A stretch of 64,000 nt of DNA from Actinacidiphila sp. DG2A-62 (GCF_035825295.1 NZ_JAYMGI010000002.1:1900001-1964000), one strand, 5' to 3'. Positions 25,732 through 35,022 are shown, numbered from the stretch's first letter. Made by a program: numbers and translations. Notes: generated by a model from the letters alone, not told the origin.

Positions 25732-27276
25732 TCAGTCCTTCTGCGGCACGCAGCGCCCGCCCTCGGTGGTGTAGCGCCACGCCGCGCCGTCCCTGACCAG
25801 GGTGCGCACCGCGGCCACGAAGCGGTCGACGTGCTCGACCGGGGTGCCGGCGCCGAAGCTGACCCGGATCGCGTTCAGCGAGCGCTCGCCGGGCGCCGCG
25901 TCGGGCGCCCCGCACTCCCCCGGCTCGCCCGGGTCGGAGTCCAGCAGCACGCGCACCAGCGGGTGCGCGCAGAACAGGCCGTCACGCACCCCGATGCCGT
26001 GCTCGGCGGACAGCGCGGCGGCGAAGTGCGAGCTGTTCCAGCCGTCCACGACGAACGAGACCACGCCGACCCGGGGCGCGCCGGGACCGAACAGCGACAG
26101 CACCCGCACCGCGCCGATCTCCCCGAGCCCGTCCAGCAGCCGTGCCAGCAGCGCCCGTTCGCGTTCCACCAGCGCCTCGAAGCCGGCGTCGCGCAGCGCC
26201 CGGCAGGCCGAGGCGATGGCGTACGCGCCGATGACGTTGGGCGAGCCGGCCTCGTGGCGGGCGGCGCCGTCGTGCCACTCGACGTCGACCCGGCCGTCCG
26301 CGCCGCGCGTGACGGTACGGGTGGCGCCGCCGCCGGCCAGGTACGGCTCCGCCTCGCGCAGCCAGTCCGGGCGGCCGGCCAGCACGCCGGAGCCGAACGG
26401 CGCGTAGAGCTTGTGGCCGGAGAAGGCGACCCAGTCCACGTCCAGCGCGGCCACGTCCACCGGGTGGTGCGGGGCCAGCTGGGCCGCGTCCAGCACGATC
26501 CGGGCGCCGTGCCGGTGCGCGGCGGCGGCCAGTTCGCGCACCGGCCACAGCTCGCCGGTGACGTTGGACGCGCCGGTGACGCACACCAGCTTCGGGCCCT
26601 TGGGCGCACCGTGCAGGGCCACGTCGAGCGCGGCCACCGCCTGCTCCGGGGTACGCGGCGCGGCCAGGCACACCACCTCGGCGTCGGTCGCCCGCTGCCA
26701 GGGCAGCAGCGCGGCGTGGTGCTCGGTCTCGAAGACGTAGACGCGGGTGCCGGCCGGGAGAGCGGCGGCCAGCAGGTTCAGCGAGTCGGTGGTGGAGCGG
26801 GTGAAGAGCACCTGGTCGCCGGGGCGGCAGCCGAGGAACTCCGCGACGGTGGCCCGGCTCTGCTCGAACAGGTCGGTGGACAGCTGCGAGAGGTAGCCGG
26901 CGCCGCGGTGGACGCTGCCGTAGTACGGCGCGTAGGCGGCCACGTCGTCCCAGACCCGCTGGAGGGCGGGGGCGCTGGCGGCGTAGTCGAGCGCGGCGTA
27001 CGTGACGGTGCCGCCGGTCACCAGCGGCACGGACACGTCCCGGCCGAGCACCGGCAGCGGGGCCCGGCAGGCGGGGTCGGAGACGTCGCGGCAGGGGTCG
27101 GAACAGGCGGGTTCGGCGGCGCCGGCGGGCGCGGCGGCGGAGGCCGCGGCCGGCGCCGCGGGGGCGGACAGCGCGGCGGGCACGGCGGCGGTGCTGGAGA
27201 CGGTGCCGGAGACGGTGGCGGCGGAGGGGGTGGCGGTGGTGGTGACGGTCACGGCGGAACTCCCGGAGGAAGGCAT
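25732..27276 (-). CDS. Class V aminotransferase / cysteine desulfurase-like protein
   Basis: 514-residue PLP enzyme of the class V fold. The PLP lysine lies in FSGHKLYAPFGSG (Lys289), with HHAALLPW and VLDAAQLAPH (Asp of the cofactor pocket) upstream and GSPNVIGAYA downstream. Residues 1-60 are an Ala/Ser/Thr-rich, low-complexity extension (TTTATPSAATVSG type) not needed for the fold; the folded part starts near GGTVTYAALDYAASAPA. CRDVSDPAC and RCVPQKD hold cysteines. ATG at 27276 has no good ribosome site; an upstream leader with a short frame and hairpin lies at 27365-27447. Desulfurase or other beta-elimination of a sulfur or selenium amino acid is likely; the substrate is not determined. 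Confidence 0.83.
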   Translation of the reverse strand: MPSSGSSAVTVTTTATPSAATVSGTVSSTAAVPAALSAPAAPAAASAAAPAGAAEPACSDPCRDVSDPACRAPLPVLGRDVSVPLVTGGTVTYAALDYAASAPALQRVWDDVAAYAPYYGSVHRGAGYLSQLSTDLFEQSRATVAEFLGCRPGDQVLFTRSTTDSLNLLAAALPAGTRVYVFETEHHAALLPWQRATDAEVVCLAAPRTPEQAVAALDVALHGAPKGPKLVCVTGASNVTGELWPVRELAAAAHRHGARIVLDAAQLAPHHPVDVAALDVDWVAFSGHKLYAPFGSGVLAGRPDWLREAEPYLAGGGATRTVTRGADGRVDVEWHDGAARHEAGSPNVIGAYAIASACRALRDAGFEALVERERALLARLLDGLGEIGAVRVLSLFGPGAPRVGVVSFVVDGWNSSHFAAALSAEHGIGVRDGLFCAHPLVRVLLDSDPGEPGECGAPDAAPGERSLNAIRVSFGAGTPVEHVDRFVAAVRTLVRDGAAWRYTTEGGRCVPQKD

Positions 27277-27677
27277 GCGAGGGTGCGCCCGCCGGCGCTA
27301 CGGCGCGGCACAGCGGGGCGGTGCGGAATCGAGTCGACGGACGGAAGTGCGGAGAAGACGCAGAACCGGGGCCTGAAGGCCCTATCGCATTCGCTTGCTC
27401 ATGAAAGAACTCCCCATGTCCGGCTTGCTGCGAGCCTTGCTGCTCACAGCCTGGTCATCACCCGGGGCACCCCGCCTCGGACGGAGGGTTGCCGGACAGC
27501 GAGCCGGGGCCTTTGCGCTGTCACTCGTGACCTGCAAGGAATTGTGCCACACCGTCCGCCCGGCGCAAGACGCCGTCCGATCGGTGGACGCCGTCGTGCG
27601 CCGGGCTCGTCTCGCGCCGGACGCCGAGCGCCGCGGAAAAAGCCGCGGAAAAAGGGGACAACGCGGCGACAAGGGCA
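27277..27677. other. 401-bp leader/intergenic region upstream of the class V aminotransferase
   Basis: Contains, on the minus strand, a possible 21-codon frame (27382-27447) followed directly by the hairpin GGGCC-TTCA-GGCCC (27368-27381), then about 90 bases to the ATG. The part nearer trpD (27450-27677) has TTGCAGGTCACGAGTGACAG on the minus strand and no further recognisable signal. A promoter must lie in the latter part. Confidence 0.4.
27382..27447 (-). CDS. Possible leader peptide upstream of the aminotransferase gene
   Basis: GTG-started frame of 21 codons (VSSKARSKPD... ending SKRMR) with a stop that touches the hairpin GGGCC-TTCA-GGCCC. It has six Ser codons and several Lys/Arg codons. 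Its ribosome site (CCAGG) is weak. The order short frame, hairpin, enzyme gene resembles attenuation, but nothing proves translation; it may be chance. Confidence 0.25.
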   Translation of the reverse strand: MSSKARSKPDMGSSFMSKRMR

Positions 27678-28742
27678 TCAGGCGTGGGTGGCCGCGGCCC
27701 AGCGCTCCAGGACCGCCGCCGCGGCGCCGGAGTCGATGGACCGCGCGGCCTGCTCCAGGCCGGCCGTGATCTGCTCCTGGAGGGTGCCGTCGGTGGGCGT
27801 GAGAGCCGCCAGCGCGGCAGCGGAGTTGAGCAGCACCGCGTCCCGTACCGGACCGGTCTCGCCGGCCAGCAGCCGGCGCGCCACATCGGCGTTGTGGGCG
27901 GCGTCCGCGCCGCGCAGCGCCTCCACCGGGACCAGCGGCAGCCCGACGTCCCGCGGGTCGAAGGACGTCCGCTCGACCCTGCCGTCGCGCACCACCCACA
28001 CCTGCGAGGTCGCGGTGGTGGTCAGCTCGTCCAGGCCGTCGTCGCCGCGGAACACCAGTGCGGAGGAGCCGCGTTCGGCCAGCACCCCGGCCAGGATCGG
28101 CGCCATCCGCGGATCGGCGACGCCGGTGGCCTGGGCGCGCACCCGGGCCGGGTTGGTCAGCGGGCCGAGGAAGTTGAAGGTGGTGCCCACCCCCAACTCG
28201 GCGCGGGCCTTGGCGACATGGCGCAGCGCCGGATGGAAGCGGATGGCGAAGCAGAAGGTGATGCCGGCCTCCTCGGCGACCTCGGCCACCCGCTCCGGGG
28301 CCAGCTCCAGATTGACGCCGAGCTTCTCCAGCACGTCGGAGGCGCCGCTGGCGGAGGAGGAGGCGCGGTTGCCGTGCTTGACCACCTTGGCGCCGGTGCC
28401 GGCCACCACGATCGCGGACATCGTGGAGATGTTGACGGTCCTGGCCCGGTCGCCGCCGGTGCCGACGATGTCCACCGTACGGCCGGGCACCTCGATGGTG
28501 TTGGCGTGCTCGTACATCGCGCGGACCATGCCGGAGACCTCGTCGACGGTCTCGCCCTTGGCGCGCAGCGCCACCGCGAAGCCGGCGATCTGCACGTCGG
28601 TGGCCTCGCCGCGCATGATCCGGTCCATCGCCCAGGCCGTGTCGTCCACCGACAGGTCCCGCCCGGCGAGCAGCGCGCTCAGCAGGTCGGGCCAGGACCG
28701 GGGGGCCGTCGTCTCGCCCCCGCCGGTGTTCACAACGCTCAT
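27678..28742 (-). CDS. trpD: Anthranilate phosphoribosyltransferase
   Basis: Second step of tryptophan synthesis: joins anthranilate to PRPP. 354 residues. The PRPP site is [14 protein letters not shown] (near residue 93), anthranilate-binding residues lie in [21 protein letters not shown], and [15 protein letters not shown] and [11 protein letters not shown] are family hallmarks. ATG at 28742 with GGGAG upstream. The gene stands alone, away from trpE/C/B/A, as in other streptomycetes; the fused anthranilate synthase at the window start is 26 kb away. Promoter: TAGGGT (minus strand, about 28783) lies in the 60 bp before the start, without a clear -35. Cytosolic homodimer by family knowledge. 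Confidence 0.95.
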   Translation of the reverse strand: MSVVNTGGGETTAPRSWPDLLSALLAGRDLSVDDTAWAMDRIMRGEATDVQIAGFAVALRAKGETVDEVSGMVRAMYEHANTIEVPGRTVDIVGTGGDRARTVNISTMSAIVVAGTGAKVVKHGNRASSSASGASDVLEKLGVNLELAPERVAEVAEEAGITFCFAIRFHPALRHVAKARAELGVGTTFNFLGPLTNPARVRAQATGVADPRMAPILAGVLAERGSSALVFRGDDGLDELTTTATSQVWVVRDGRVERTSFDPRDVGLPLVPVEALRGADAAHNADVARRLLAGETGPVRDAVLLNSAAALAALTPTDGTLQEQITAGLEQAARSIDSGAAAAVLERWAAATHA

Positions 28743-28808
28743 GCCCCACGCTCCCGCAACGGCTCCCTGAGTGGACCCTCACCCTATCGGCAGCGGCCGT
28801 GGACGCGG

Positions 28809-28848
28809 GTCGGCCCGGTGGGTCCGAAGCGGGACCCACCGGGCCGAC
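28809..28848 (-). terminator. Terminator of the ctaE-qcrCAB operon
   Basis: Perfect 17-bp inverted repeat: arm GTCGGCCCGGTGGGTCC at 28809-28825, loop GAAGCG, arm at 28832-28848. It lies 38 bp after the qcrB stop. No U-run follows, which is usual in actinobacteria. Confidence 0.85.
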
Positions 28849-28886
28849 CCGGTGTGTGGCGACGCCCAGCGCGGCGTCAGGGGCGG

Positions 28887-30521
28887 TCAGTGGTGACCGT
28901 GGCCCGAGGTGATCTCCTCGTACTCCTCCGCCGTCGGCTTCGGGATCTGGCTGTGCTCGCCGTAGAACCCGCGGGACAGCTTCGCCTGGAACTTCGCGAC
29001 CGGGTTGGCCTTGCGCTCCACGCCGTTCTCGTCGACCTCCGGGCCGACCTCGATCGGCTTGGGCTGGACGTGCGCGGTGAGCACGTGCAGCTGCTGCTGC
29101 GACAGCGGCTCGTGCACCTCGATGAACTCACCGTGCGGCAGCCGCTTGATGATGCCGGTCTCCCGGCCGTGCAGCACCTTGTCGCGGTCCCGCCGCTGCA
29201 GGCCGAGGCAGATCCGCTTGGTCACCCAGAAGGCGAGGACCGGGGCCACGAAGAAGCTGACCCGTACGAACCAGGTGATCGCGTTGATCGACAAGTGGAA
29301 GTGGGTGGCGAAGATGTCGTTGCCGCCACCGATCAGCAGCACGAAGTACAGCGTCAGCCAGGCCACGCCGAAGCCGGTGCGCACCGGGCGGTTGCGCGGC
29401 CGGTCCAGCAGGTGGTGCTCCCGCTTGTCGCCGGTGACCCACGCCTCGATGAACGGGTACACCGCGATCGCGACCATCACCAGCGGGAAGATCATCAGCG
29501 GGATGAAGACGCCGAGCACCAGGGTGTGGCCCCAGGCCCTGATCTCCCAGCCGGGCATCACCCGGATCAGGCCCTCGGAGAAGCCCATGTACCAGTCCGG
29601 CTGGGCTCCGGTGGACACCTGGTCGGGCCGGTACGGACCCATCGTCCAGATCGGGTTGATCGTCGCGATCGCCGCGATGGCCGAGATGATGCCGAACACC
29701 AGGAAGAAGAAGCCGCCCGCCTTGGCGGTGTAGATCGGCAGCAGCGGCGAGCCGACGACGTTCTTCTCGGTCTTGCCGGCGCCCGGGAACTGGGTGTGCT
29801 TGTGGAAGAACACCAGGATCAGGTGTGCCACCAGCAGACCGGCCATCAGGCCGGGCAGCAGCAGGATGTGCACCGAGTAGAACCGGCCCACGAAGTCGTG
29901 GCCCGGGAACTCCCCGCCGAACAGGAACATCGACAGGTACGTGCCGACGATCGGCGTGGAGAGCACCGCGCCTTCCATGAACCGCACACCGGTGCCGGAC
30001 AGCAGGTCGTCCGGGAGCGAGTAGCCGGTGAAGCCGGTGAACATGCCGAGGAACAGCAGGGTCCAGCCGAACAGCCAGTTGATCTCGCGCGGGCGGCGGA
30101 ACGCGCCGGTGAAGAAGACGCGCATCATGTGCACGATCATCGCGGCGATGAAGATCAGCGCGGACCAGTGGTGGATCTGCCGGATCAGCAGACCGCCGCG
30201 GACCTCGAAGCTGATGTGCATCGTGGAGGCGTACGCCTCGGACATCCGCACGCCCTGCAGCGGCGCGTACGGGCCGTGGTACACGACCTCGTTCATGCTC
30301 GGGTGGAAGAACAGCGTCAGATAGACACCCGTGAGGATGAGGATCGTGAAGCTGTAGAGGCAGATCTCGCCGAGCATGAAGGACCAGTGGTCCGGGAAGA
30401 TCTTGCGCAGGTTGGACTTGGCCAGCTTGTACAGCCCGAGCCGGCCGTCGGTCCACTGCGCGACCCGCTCGCCGGGGTTGGTCGGCCTGCGGCGGCTCGG
30501 CGTTTCGGTCGTGGTACTCAT
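28887..30521 (-). CDS. qcrB: Cytochrome bc1 complex cytochrome b subunit
   Basis: Menaquinol-oxidising membrane subunit of the cytochrome bcc complex, 544 residues. The first four-helix bundle has the haem ligands in HHWSALIFIAAMIVHMMRV and SVHILLLPGLMAGLLVAH; the quinol-site motif appears as PDWYMGF, the actinobacterial equivalent of PEWY. A C-terminal extension (VLHGRETGIIKRLPHGEFIEVHEPLSQ... HGHH) beyond the b-fold is characteristic of actinobacteria. Starts ATG within the qcrA stop (ATGA). Last gene of ctaE-qcrC-qcrA-qcrB; terminator at 28809-28848. Target of Q203-type inhibitors in mycobacteria by family knowledge. Confidence 0.97.
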   Translation of the reverse strand: MSTTTETPSRRRPTNPGERVAQWTDGRLGLYKLAKSNLRKIFPDHWSFMLGEICLYSFTILILTGVYLTLFFHPSMNEVVYHGPYAPLQGVRMSEAYASTMHISFEVRGGLLIRQIHHWSALIFIAAMIVHMMRVFFTGAFRRPREINWLFGWTLLFLGMFTGFTGYSLPDDLLSGTGVRFMEGAVLSTPIVGTYLSMFLFGGEFPGHDFVGRFYSVHILLLPGLMAGLLVAHLILVFFHKHTQFPGAGKTEKNVVGSPLLPIYTAKAGGFFFLVFGIISAIAAIATINPIWTMGPYRPDQVSTGAQPDWYMGFSEGLIRVMPGWEIRAWGHTLVLGVFIPLMIFPLVMVAIAVYPFIEAWVTGDKREHHLLDRPRNRPVRTGFGVAWLTLYFVLLIGGGNDIFATHFHLSINAITWFVRVSFFVAPVLAFWVTKRICLGLQRRDRDKVLHGRETGIIKRLPHGEFIEVHEPLSQQQLHVLTAHVQPKPIEVGPEVDENGVERKANPVAKFQAKLSRGFYGEHSQIPKPTAEEYEEITSGHGHH

Positions 30522-31579
30522 GAGCGCTCCCAGAAGGCCGGGCCGACGGGCTCTTCGAAGTCACCGAGGGCGACCAGGTTGCCGTCGCCGTTGACGCTGA
30601 TCCGCAGCTGCGGCAGCGGGTGTCCCGCCGGGCCGAACAGCACCCGGGCGCCGTCGGAGAGGTCGAACGTCGACTGGTGGCACGGGCACAGCACGTGGTG
30701 CGTCTGCTGCTCGTAGAGGCTGATCGGGCAGCCGACGTGGGTGCAGATCTTGGAGAAGGCGACGATGCCCTCGTGCGCCCAGTCGCGCTCGCGCTTGTCC
30801 TTGATGTCCTCCGGCTTGAGCCGGACGATCATCAGGGCGGCCTTGGCGATCTGCTCCTGGAAGTCCTCGTCGGTCTCCTCCAGGCCCTCGGGCTTGGCGA
30901 AGGTCAGCGAGCCGACCACCACGTCCTCGGGCCGCAGCGGCTTGTCGGTGTTGGTGTTGACCAGCACCTTGCCGCGCGACCACATGGTGTGGTCGAGCTT
31001 CTTCTCCGGCAGCGGGCCGAGGTCACGCAGGATCACCAGGCCGGACAGCGGCACCAGGGTGAGCGCGCCGAACATGGTGTTGCGGATCAGCTTGCGGCGG
31101 CCGAAGCCGCTCTCCTTGGCGCCGGTGATCCACTGCTGGCGGACGTTCTCGCGCAGCTCGTCGTCGGCGTCGACGGGGTGCCGCTCGTCGGCGACCTCCT
31201 CGTCGGACATCAGCGTGCGGGCCCAGTGCACGGCGCCGGCGCCGATCGCGAAGAGCGCGACGCCCAGCGTCAGACCGAGCGAGAAGTTCAGCGCGCTGAC
31301 ATGGCCGATCGGGAAGATGTAGACGATCTTGTCGATCGGGAAGATGACGAAGCTGGCGATGAAGCCCAGCGTGCCCAGCATCGACAGGGTGAACAGCCCG
31401 GCGACCACGCGCTCGGAGTGCTTGGCGGCCTTCTCGTCGATGTCCTGGCGCCGGTACTCGTGGGGCGGCAGCCCGGGGTTGGCGAACGGGTCGGACGTGA
31501 CCGCTACGTCGCCGCCGTGGGCGCCGTGTTCGCTCGGCAGGTTCTCTGACACGTCGTTGTGGGGTCCGGTTTCGCTCAT
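30518..31579 (-). CDS. qcrA: Rieske iron-sulfur protein of the cytochrome bc1 complex
   Basis: 353-residue Rieske subunit that passes electrons from menaquinol to the dihaem cytochrome c. Three membrane segments lie in the N-terminal part (VVAGLFTLSMLGTLGFIASF, HVSALNFSLGLTLGVALFAIG and MFGALTLVPLSGLVIL), unlike the single span of mitochondrial proteins. The [2Fe-2S] cluster motifs are CTHVGCP and CPCHQSTFD, giving two Cys and two His ligands; the two further Cys form the usual disulfide. ATG at 31579 overlaps the qcrC stop (ATGA), and the gene overlaps qcrB the same way, so all three bcc genes are translationally coupled. Confidence 0.97.
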   Translation of the reverse strand: MSETGPHNDVSENLPSEHGAHGGDVAVTSDPFANPGLPPHEYRRQDIDEKAAKHSERVVAGLFTLSMLGTLGFIASFVIFPIDKIVYIFPIGHVSALNFSLGLTLGVALFAIGAGAVHWARTLMSDEEVADERHPVDADDELRENVRQQWITGAKESGFGRRKLIRNTMFGALTLVPLSGLVILRDLGPLPEKKLDHTMWSRGKVLVNTNTDKPLRPEDVVVGSLTFAKPEGLEETDEDFQEQIAKAALMIVRLKPEDIKDKRERDWAHEGIVAFSKICTHVGCPISLYEQQTHHVLCPCHQSTFDLSDGARVLFGPAGHPLPQLRISVNGDGNLVALGDFEEPVGPAFWERS

Positions 31580-32385
31580 GACTTCTTGGCCTTGGTCGTC
31601 CGGGCGGCAACCCAGGTGGCGGTGGCGAGCATCGCGCCGAGTCCGAAGACCCAGGCGAACAGGCCCTCGGGCACCGGGCCGAGCGCGCCCAGCGTGAAGC
31701 CGCCGGGGTTCTCGGACTTCGCCGTGTCGACCGCGTTCAGGTACGCGATGATGTCGGCCTTGGAGTCCTGCGGCATCGTGGTGTCCGGGAAGGACGGCAT
31801 GTTCTGCGGGCCGGTCTGCATGGCCTCGTAGATGTGCTTGGGGTCCACGCCCTTCAGGCTCGGCGCGAACTTGCCCTCGCTCAGCGCGCCGCCCTTGCCG
31901 ACGAAGTTGTGGCACTGCGAGCAGTTGGTGCGGAACAGCTCGCCGCCCTTGGCGGCGTCCGCGCCGGCCGGGCTGTACTGGTCCTTGGTCGGGATGCTGG
32001 GACCGGGGCCGAGGGAGGCGATGTACGCGGCGAGCTGGTCGATCTGCGCCTGGTCGTAGATGACCTTCTTCTTCGGGATCTGCGCGCCGGGCTGCTGGGC
32101 CGGCATGCGGCCGGTGCCGACCTGGAAGTCCACCGCGGCGGAGCCGACGCCGACCAGGGTCGGGCCGTCGGAGCTGCCCTGGCCCGAGGTGCCGTGGCAG
32201 CTGGCGCAGCCGACCGAGTACAGCTTCTTGCCCTGCTCGATGGCCAGGGACTGCGCTGAGTCGTCGGCCTGCGCCTTGGGCGCGGGCGCGAGCGCGGCGT
32301 ACAGCCCCCCGGAGGCCACGAGCGCGAAGAGTAGGACGACGAGCGCCGCCAGCGGATGGCGCCGTCGTGCGGAGAGCTTTTTCAC
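31576..32385 (-). CDS. qcrC: Dihaem cytochrome c of the cytochrome bcc complex
   Basis: 269-residue membrane-anchored cytochrome c with two haem sites, CASCH and CSQCH, each in its own c-type domain; axial Met residues are in GRMPAQQ and MPSFPDTTMPQ. An N-terminal anchor (HPLAALVVLLFALVASGGLYAAL) and a C-terminal span (LFAWVFGLGAMLATATWVAA) hold it in the membrane. The tandem haems replace a soluble cytochrome c by linking the bc1 complex directly to the aa3 oxidase. GTG start at 32385. It lies 85 bp after ctaE and overlaps qcrA by four bases. Confidence 0.96.
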   Translation of the reverse strand: MKKLSARRRHPLAALVVLLFALVASGGLYAALAPAPKAQADDSAQSLAIEQGKKLYSVGCASCHGTSGQGSSDGPTLVGVGSAAVDFQVGTGRMPAQQPGAQIPKKKVIYDQAQIDQLAAYIASLGPGPSIPTKDQYSPAGADAAKGGELFRTNCSQCHNFVGKGGALSEGKFAPSLKGVDPKHIYEAMQTGPQNMPSFPDTTMPQDSKADIIAYLNAVDTAKSENPGGFTLGALGPVPEGLFAWVFGLGAMLATATWVAARTTKAKKS

Positions 32386-32470
32386 GGATTACCCCGGTGT
32401 CAGGATCTCTTGTGTCGATGCTGCTGGATGGTTCGGTCCCCGCACCGTCGTGGGGCGGTGCGCAGCCGGG

Positions 32471-33091
32471 CTACTTGATCAGGTAGATCGTGGCGAAGAG
32501 GCCGATCCAGACGACATCGACGAAGTGCCAGTAGTAGGACACGACGATGGCGGCGGTGGCTTGCTGGTGGGTGAACCGCTTGGCCGCGTAGGTGCGGCCG
32601 AGTACCAGCAGGAACGCGATCAGACCGCCGGTCACGTGCAGGCCGTGGAACCCGGTCGTCAGGTAGAACACCGAGCCGTACGGGTCGGAGCTGAGCGAGA
32701 TCCCGTCCTTCTTGACCAGGTTCGTGTACTCGAAGATCTGCCCGCCGATGAAGATCGCGCCCATGACGAACGTCACGATGAACCAGGAGCGCAGCTTCTT
32801 CACGTCGCCGCGCTCGGCGGCGAACACGCCCATCTGGCAGGTGAAGGAGGAGAGCACCAGGATCGTGGTGTTGGTCGCGGAGAACGGCACGTTCAGCGCG
32901 TCTGCGTGTTCCTTCCAGAAGTCGGCACCCGTGACCGACCGGAGGGTGAAGTACATCGCGAAGAGGGCCGCGAAGAACATCAGCTCGGAACTCAGCCAGA
33001 TGATGGTTCCGACGCTGGTCATGTTCGGCCGGTTGACCGACGGGTGCGCGTGCCCGGTTTCTACTGCTGTTGCTGTCGCCACGTCCGACAT
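32471..33091 (-). CDS. ctaE: Cytochrome c oxidase subunit III
   Basis: 206-residue integral membrane subunit of aa3 oxidase, stabilising the catalytic core. Hydrophobic segments include [80 protein letters not shown] and [27 protein letters not shown], giving five spans as in actinobacterial enzymes. GFHGLHV and the HFVDVVW end are hallmarks. ATG at 33091 lacks a Shine-Dalgarno sequence; GGATAA about 19 bases upstream could be a -10 box for a very short leader. First gene of the qcr operon, while the other oxidase subunits lie in a separate operon 2 kb upstream. Confidence 0.96.
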   Translation of the reverse strand: MSDVATATAVETGHAHPSVNRPNMTSVGTIIWLSSELMFFAALFAMYFTLRSVTGADFWKEHADALNVPFSATNTTILVLSSFTCQMGVFAAERGDVKKLRSWFIVTFVMGAIFIGGQIFEYTNLVKKDGISLSSDPYGSVFYLTTGFHGLHVTGGLIAFLLVLGRTYAAKRFTHQQATAAIVVSYYWHFVDVVWIGLFATIYLIK

Positions 33092-33210
33092 TATGTCGGT
33101 CGCTTATCCGGCGCTCACTCCGGGGGTCCCCTTCGGTGTGTCAAGGCCCCTGGGCTGGCAGCGAGTCGCCCTGGGGCGACGCGCCGGGCGATCACCCGCA
33201 CGGGCGAACC

Positions 33211-33240
33211 CTTCTGGGGAAGCCGCTGGCGGGAGTAGCA
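33211..33240 (+). promoter_or_regulatory. Candidate promoter of the receiver-like gene
   Basis: TTCTGG (33211-33216), 18-bp spacer, TAGCAT (33235-33240), 42 bp before the ATG at 33282. Weak -35 match. Confidence 0.3.
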
Positions 33241-33281
33241 TCCGAGACACCTTGAGAAAACCTTCACGAGGAGGATCCAGG

Positions 33282-33701
33282 ATGCAGGCGACCGCCACGG
33301 TGCTGGTCTACAGCGACGACGCGAACACCCGGGAGCAGGTCCGGCTCGCCGTCGGCCGCCGGCCTGCCGCAGACCTGCCGCCGGTGGAGTTCGTGGAGTG
33401 CGCCACGATGCCGGCCGTCCTCACCGAGCTGGAGCGCGGCGGCATCGACGCGTGCGTGCTGGACGGGGAGGCCAACCCGGCCGGCGGCATGGGCGTGTGC
33501 CGCCAGATCAAGGACGAGATCTTCCACTGCCCGCCGGTGATGGTGCTGATCGCCCGCCCGCAGGACGCCTGGCTGGCCACCTGGAGCCGGGCGGACGCGG
33601 CGGCGACGCTCCCGGTGGACCCGGTGGCGCTGAGCGAGGCGCTGGTGACGCTGCTGCGCCGCCGGGTCGCTCCGGCCTCCTCGGCCGTCGCGACCCGGTA
33701 G
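33282..33701 (+). CDS. Degenerate receiver-like protein between the two respiratory operons
   Basis: 139 residues with the outline of a response-regulator receiver: VLVYSDDANTREQV gives the acidic pair, ACVLDGEANPAGGMGVCRQI the phospho-acceptor region, and MVLIARPQDAWLATWSRADAAATLPVDPVALSEAL the end. The conserved Lys after beta-5 is absent (SRADAAATLP), so phospho-switching is doubtful. There is no output domain. ATG with GAGGAGG upstream. It lies alone on the plus strand between ctaE and the L,D-transpeptidase, a position it also holds, as I recall, in other streptomycetes, which suggests some link to respiration. Function unknown. Confidence 0.75.
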   Translation: MQATATVLVYSDDANTREQVRLAVGRRPAADLPPVEFVECATMPAVLTELERGGIDACVLDGEANPAGGMGVCRQIKDEIFHCPPVMVLIARPQDAWLATWSRADAAATLPVDPVALSEALVTLLRRRVAPASSAVATR

Positions 33702-33714
33702 GGACCCGCAGCGG

Positions 33715-35022
33715 TCACAGGGTCTGCGGGCGCAGCCGCGCGGGGTGGGTGGCCGGGACGGTGGCGTCCACGGCGGTCTGGTCCTGGTCCGGCGCGGCGG
33801 CGGCCGGGCCGCCCGACAGGGCGCTGCCCTGCTGCCACTTCGACCAGCTCATGTTCCAGTCGCCGAAGCCGTTGTCGAAGGCCGTCATCATCGGGCCCTG
33901 GCTGTTGACGACCTGGACCAGGTCGCCGGGCCGCACGTGCTCGAAGAACCACTCGGCGTTCTCGGTGCTCATGCCGGTGCAGCCGTGGCTGACGTTGGCG
34001 TACCCCTGGGAGCCGACCGACCAGGGCGCGGCGTGCACGTACTCGCCGCTCCACGTCACCCGGGTGGCCCAGTAGACGGGCAGGTCGTACGAGTCGGAGC
34101 TGCCGGCGGCTATGCCGACCGTCTCGCTCTTCATCTGGACGAACTGCTGCTTCTCCAGCACGACCTTGATGCCGTTGCGGGTGTCGAAACCGGGCTTGCC
34201 GGTGGTGACCGGCATGGTCCTGATCACCTTGCCGTTGTCCTTGAAGGTCATCTGGTCGGTGCCGGCGTCGGTGATCGCCTCGATGCGGTCGCCGGTGTGC
34301 AGGGTGAGCGGCTTGTCGGCGCCGCCGTAGAGCTTGCCCTGGACGTGGACGCCGCTCAGGCCGCTGCTGACGGTGATGGTGGCGTCGGCCGGCCAGTACG
34401 TCTGCGGCCGGTAGTGCAGTGTCTTGTCGTCGACCCAGTACCAGGAGCCCTTGGCGGCCTGGGGGGTCGAGGAGACCCGCAGGTGGCCCTCCACGGCGGC
34501 CCTGGCGGCCTTGTCGTGCACGGGCTTGCTGAGCACGGCGGTGATGGGCTGGCCCACGCCGTAGGTGCCGGCGTCGGGGCCGAAGGCGACGTGCAGTCCG
34601 GCGTCGGCGGAGGTGGTGTCGAAGGAGACGACCTTGCGGCCGGGGTGGCCGTCGGAGTCCTCGGTGCTCACCCGGACGGTGTAGTGGACGCCCGCGGCGA
34701 GCGGGGCGGTGGACTGCCAGGCGGTGTCGTCCGCGCTGCGCCGGCCGGCTATGTAGCGCCCGGCGGAGTCGGTGGCCGTCACGTCGGTGATCCGGCTGCC
34801 GTCCTTGACGGCGACCTTGAGGGGCTTGTTCGGGTCGGCCTTGCCGCCCGCCGCGGTGCCGAAGGAGACGGCGGCGGCGGCCTCGTGCGGTGACGCGGCC
34901 AGCGGGTTGCCCCCGCTGCCGCAGGCGGTGAGCCCCACCGCGAGGGGGGCTATGAGAAGTGCGCAGCTCAGCGCCGTACGGCGCAGCGCCCGGTAACGGG
35001 GCGTGTCGGTAGCGTGGCTCAT
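33715..35022 (-). CDS. L,D-transpeptidase lipoprotein (YkuD) with Ig-like domains
   Basis: 435 residues. Signal peptide with lipobox LTAC (Cys near residue 34). Residues ~65-290 are two Ig-like modules as in mycobacterial Ldt proteins. The YkuD domain ends with HAAPWSVGSQGYANVSHGCTGMS, the HX14-17SHGC motif; the catalytic Cys is residue 348. These enzymes form 3-3 cross-links in peptidoglycan outside the membrane. The Pro/Ala/Gln-rich C-terminal tail is longer than usual. ATG at 35022 with GGCGG only. It stands between ctaF and the receiver gene and converges with the latter by 13 bp. Confidence 0.93.
   Translation of the reverse strand: MSHATDTPRYRALRRTALSCALLIAPLAVGLTACGSGGNPLAASPHEAAAAVSFGTAAGGKADPNKPLKVAVKDGSRITDVTATDSAGRYIAGRRSADDTAWQSTAPLAAGVHYTVRVSTEDSDGHPGRKVVSFDTTSADAGLHVAFGPDAGTYGVGQPITAVLSKPVHDKAARAAVEGHLRVSSTPQAAKGSWYWVDDKTLHYRPQTYWPADATITVSSGLSGVHVQGKLYGGADKPLTLHTGDRIEAITDAGTDQMTFKDNGKVIRTMPVTTGKPGFDTRNGIKVVLEKQQFVQMKSETVGIAAGSSDSYDLPVYWATRVTWSGEYVHAAPWSVGSQGYANVSHGCTGMSTENAEWFFEHVRPGDLVQVVNSQGPMMTAFDNGFGDWNMSWSKWQQGSALSGGPAAAAPDQDQTAVDATVPATHPARLRPQTL

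Noticed and set aside
27684..30716. Open frame of about 1010 codons on the plus strand opposite trpD and qcrB
   Set aside because: It is the mirror frame of two well-conserved genes; high G+C content makes such long antisense frames common. No domain or ribosome site.
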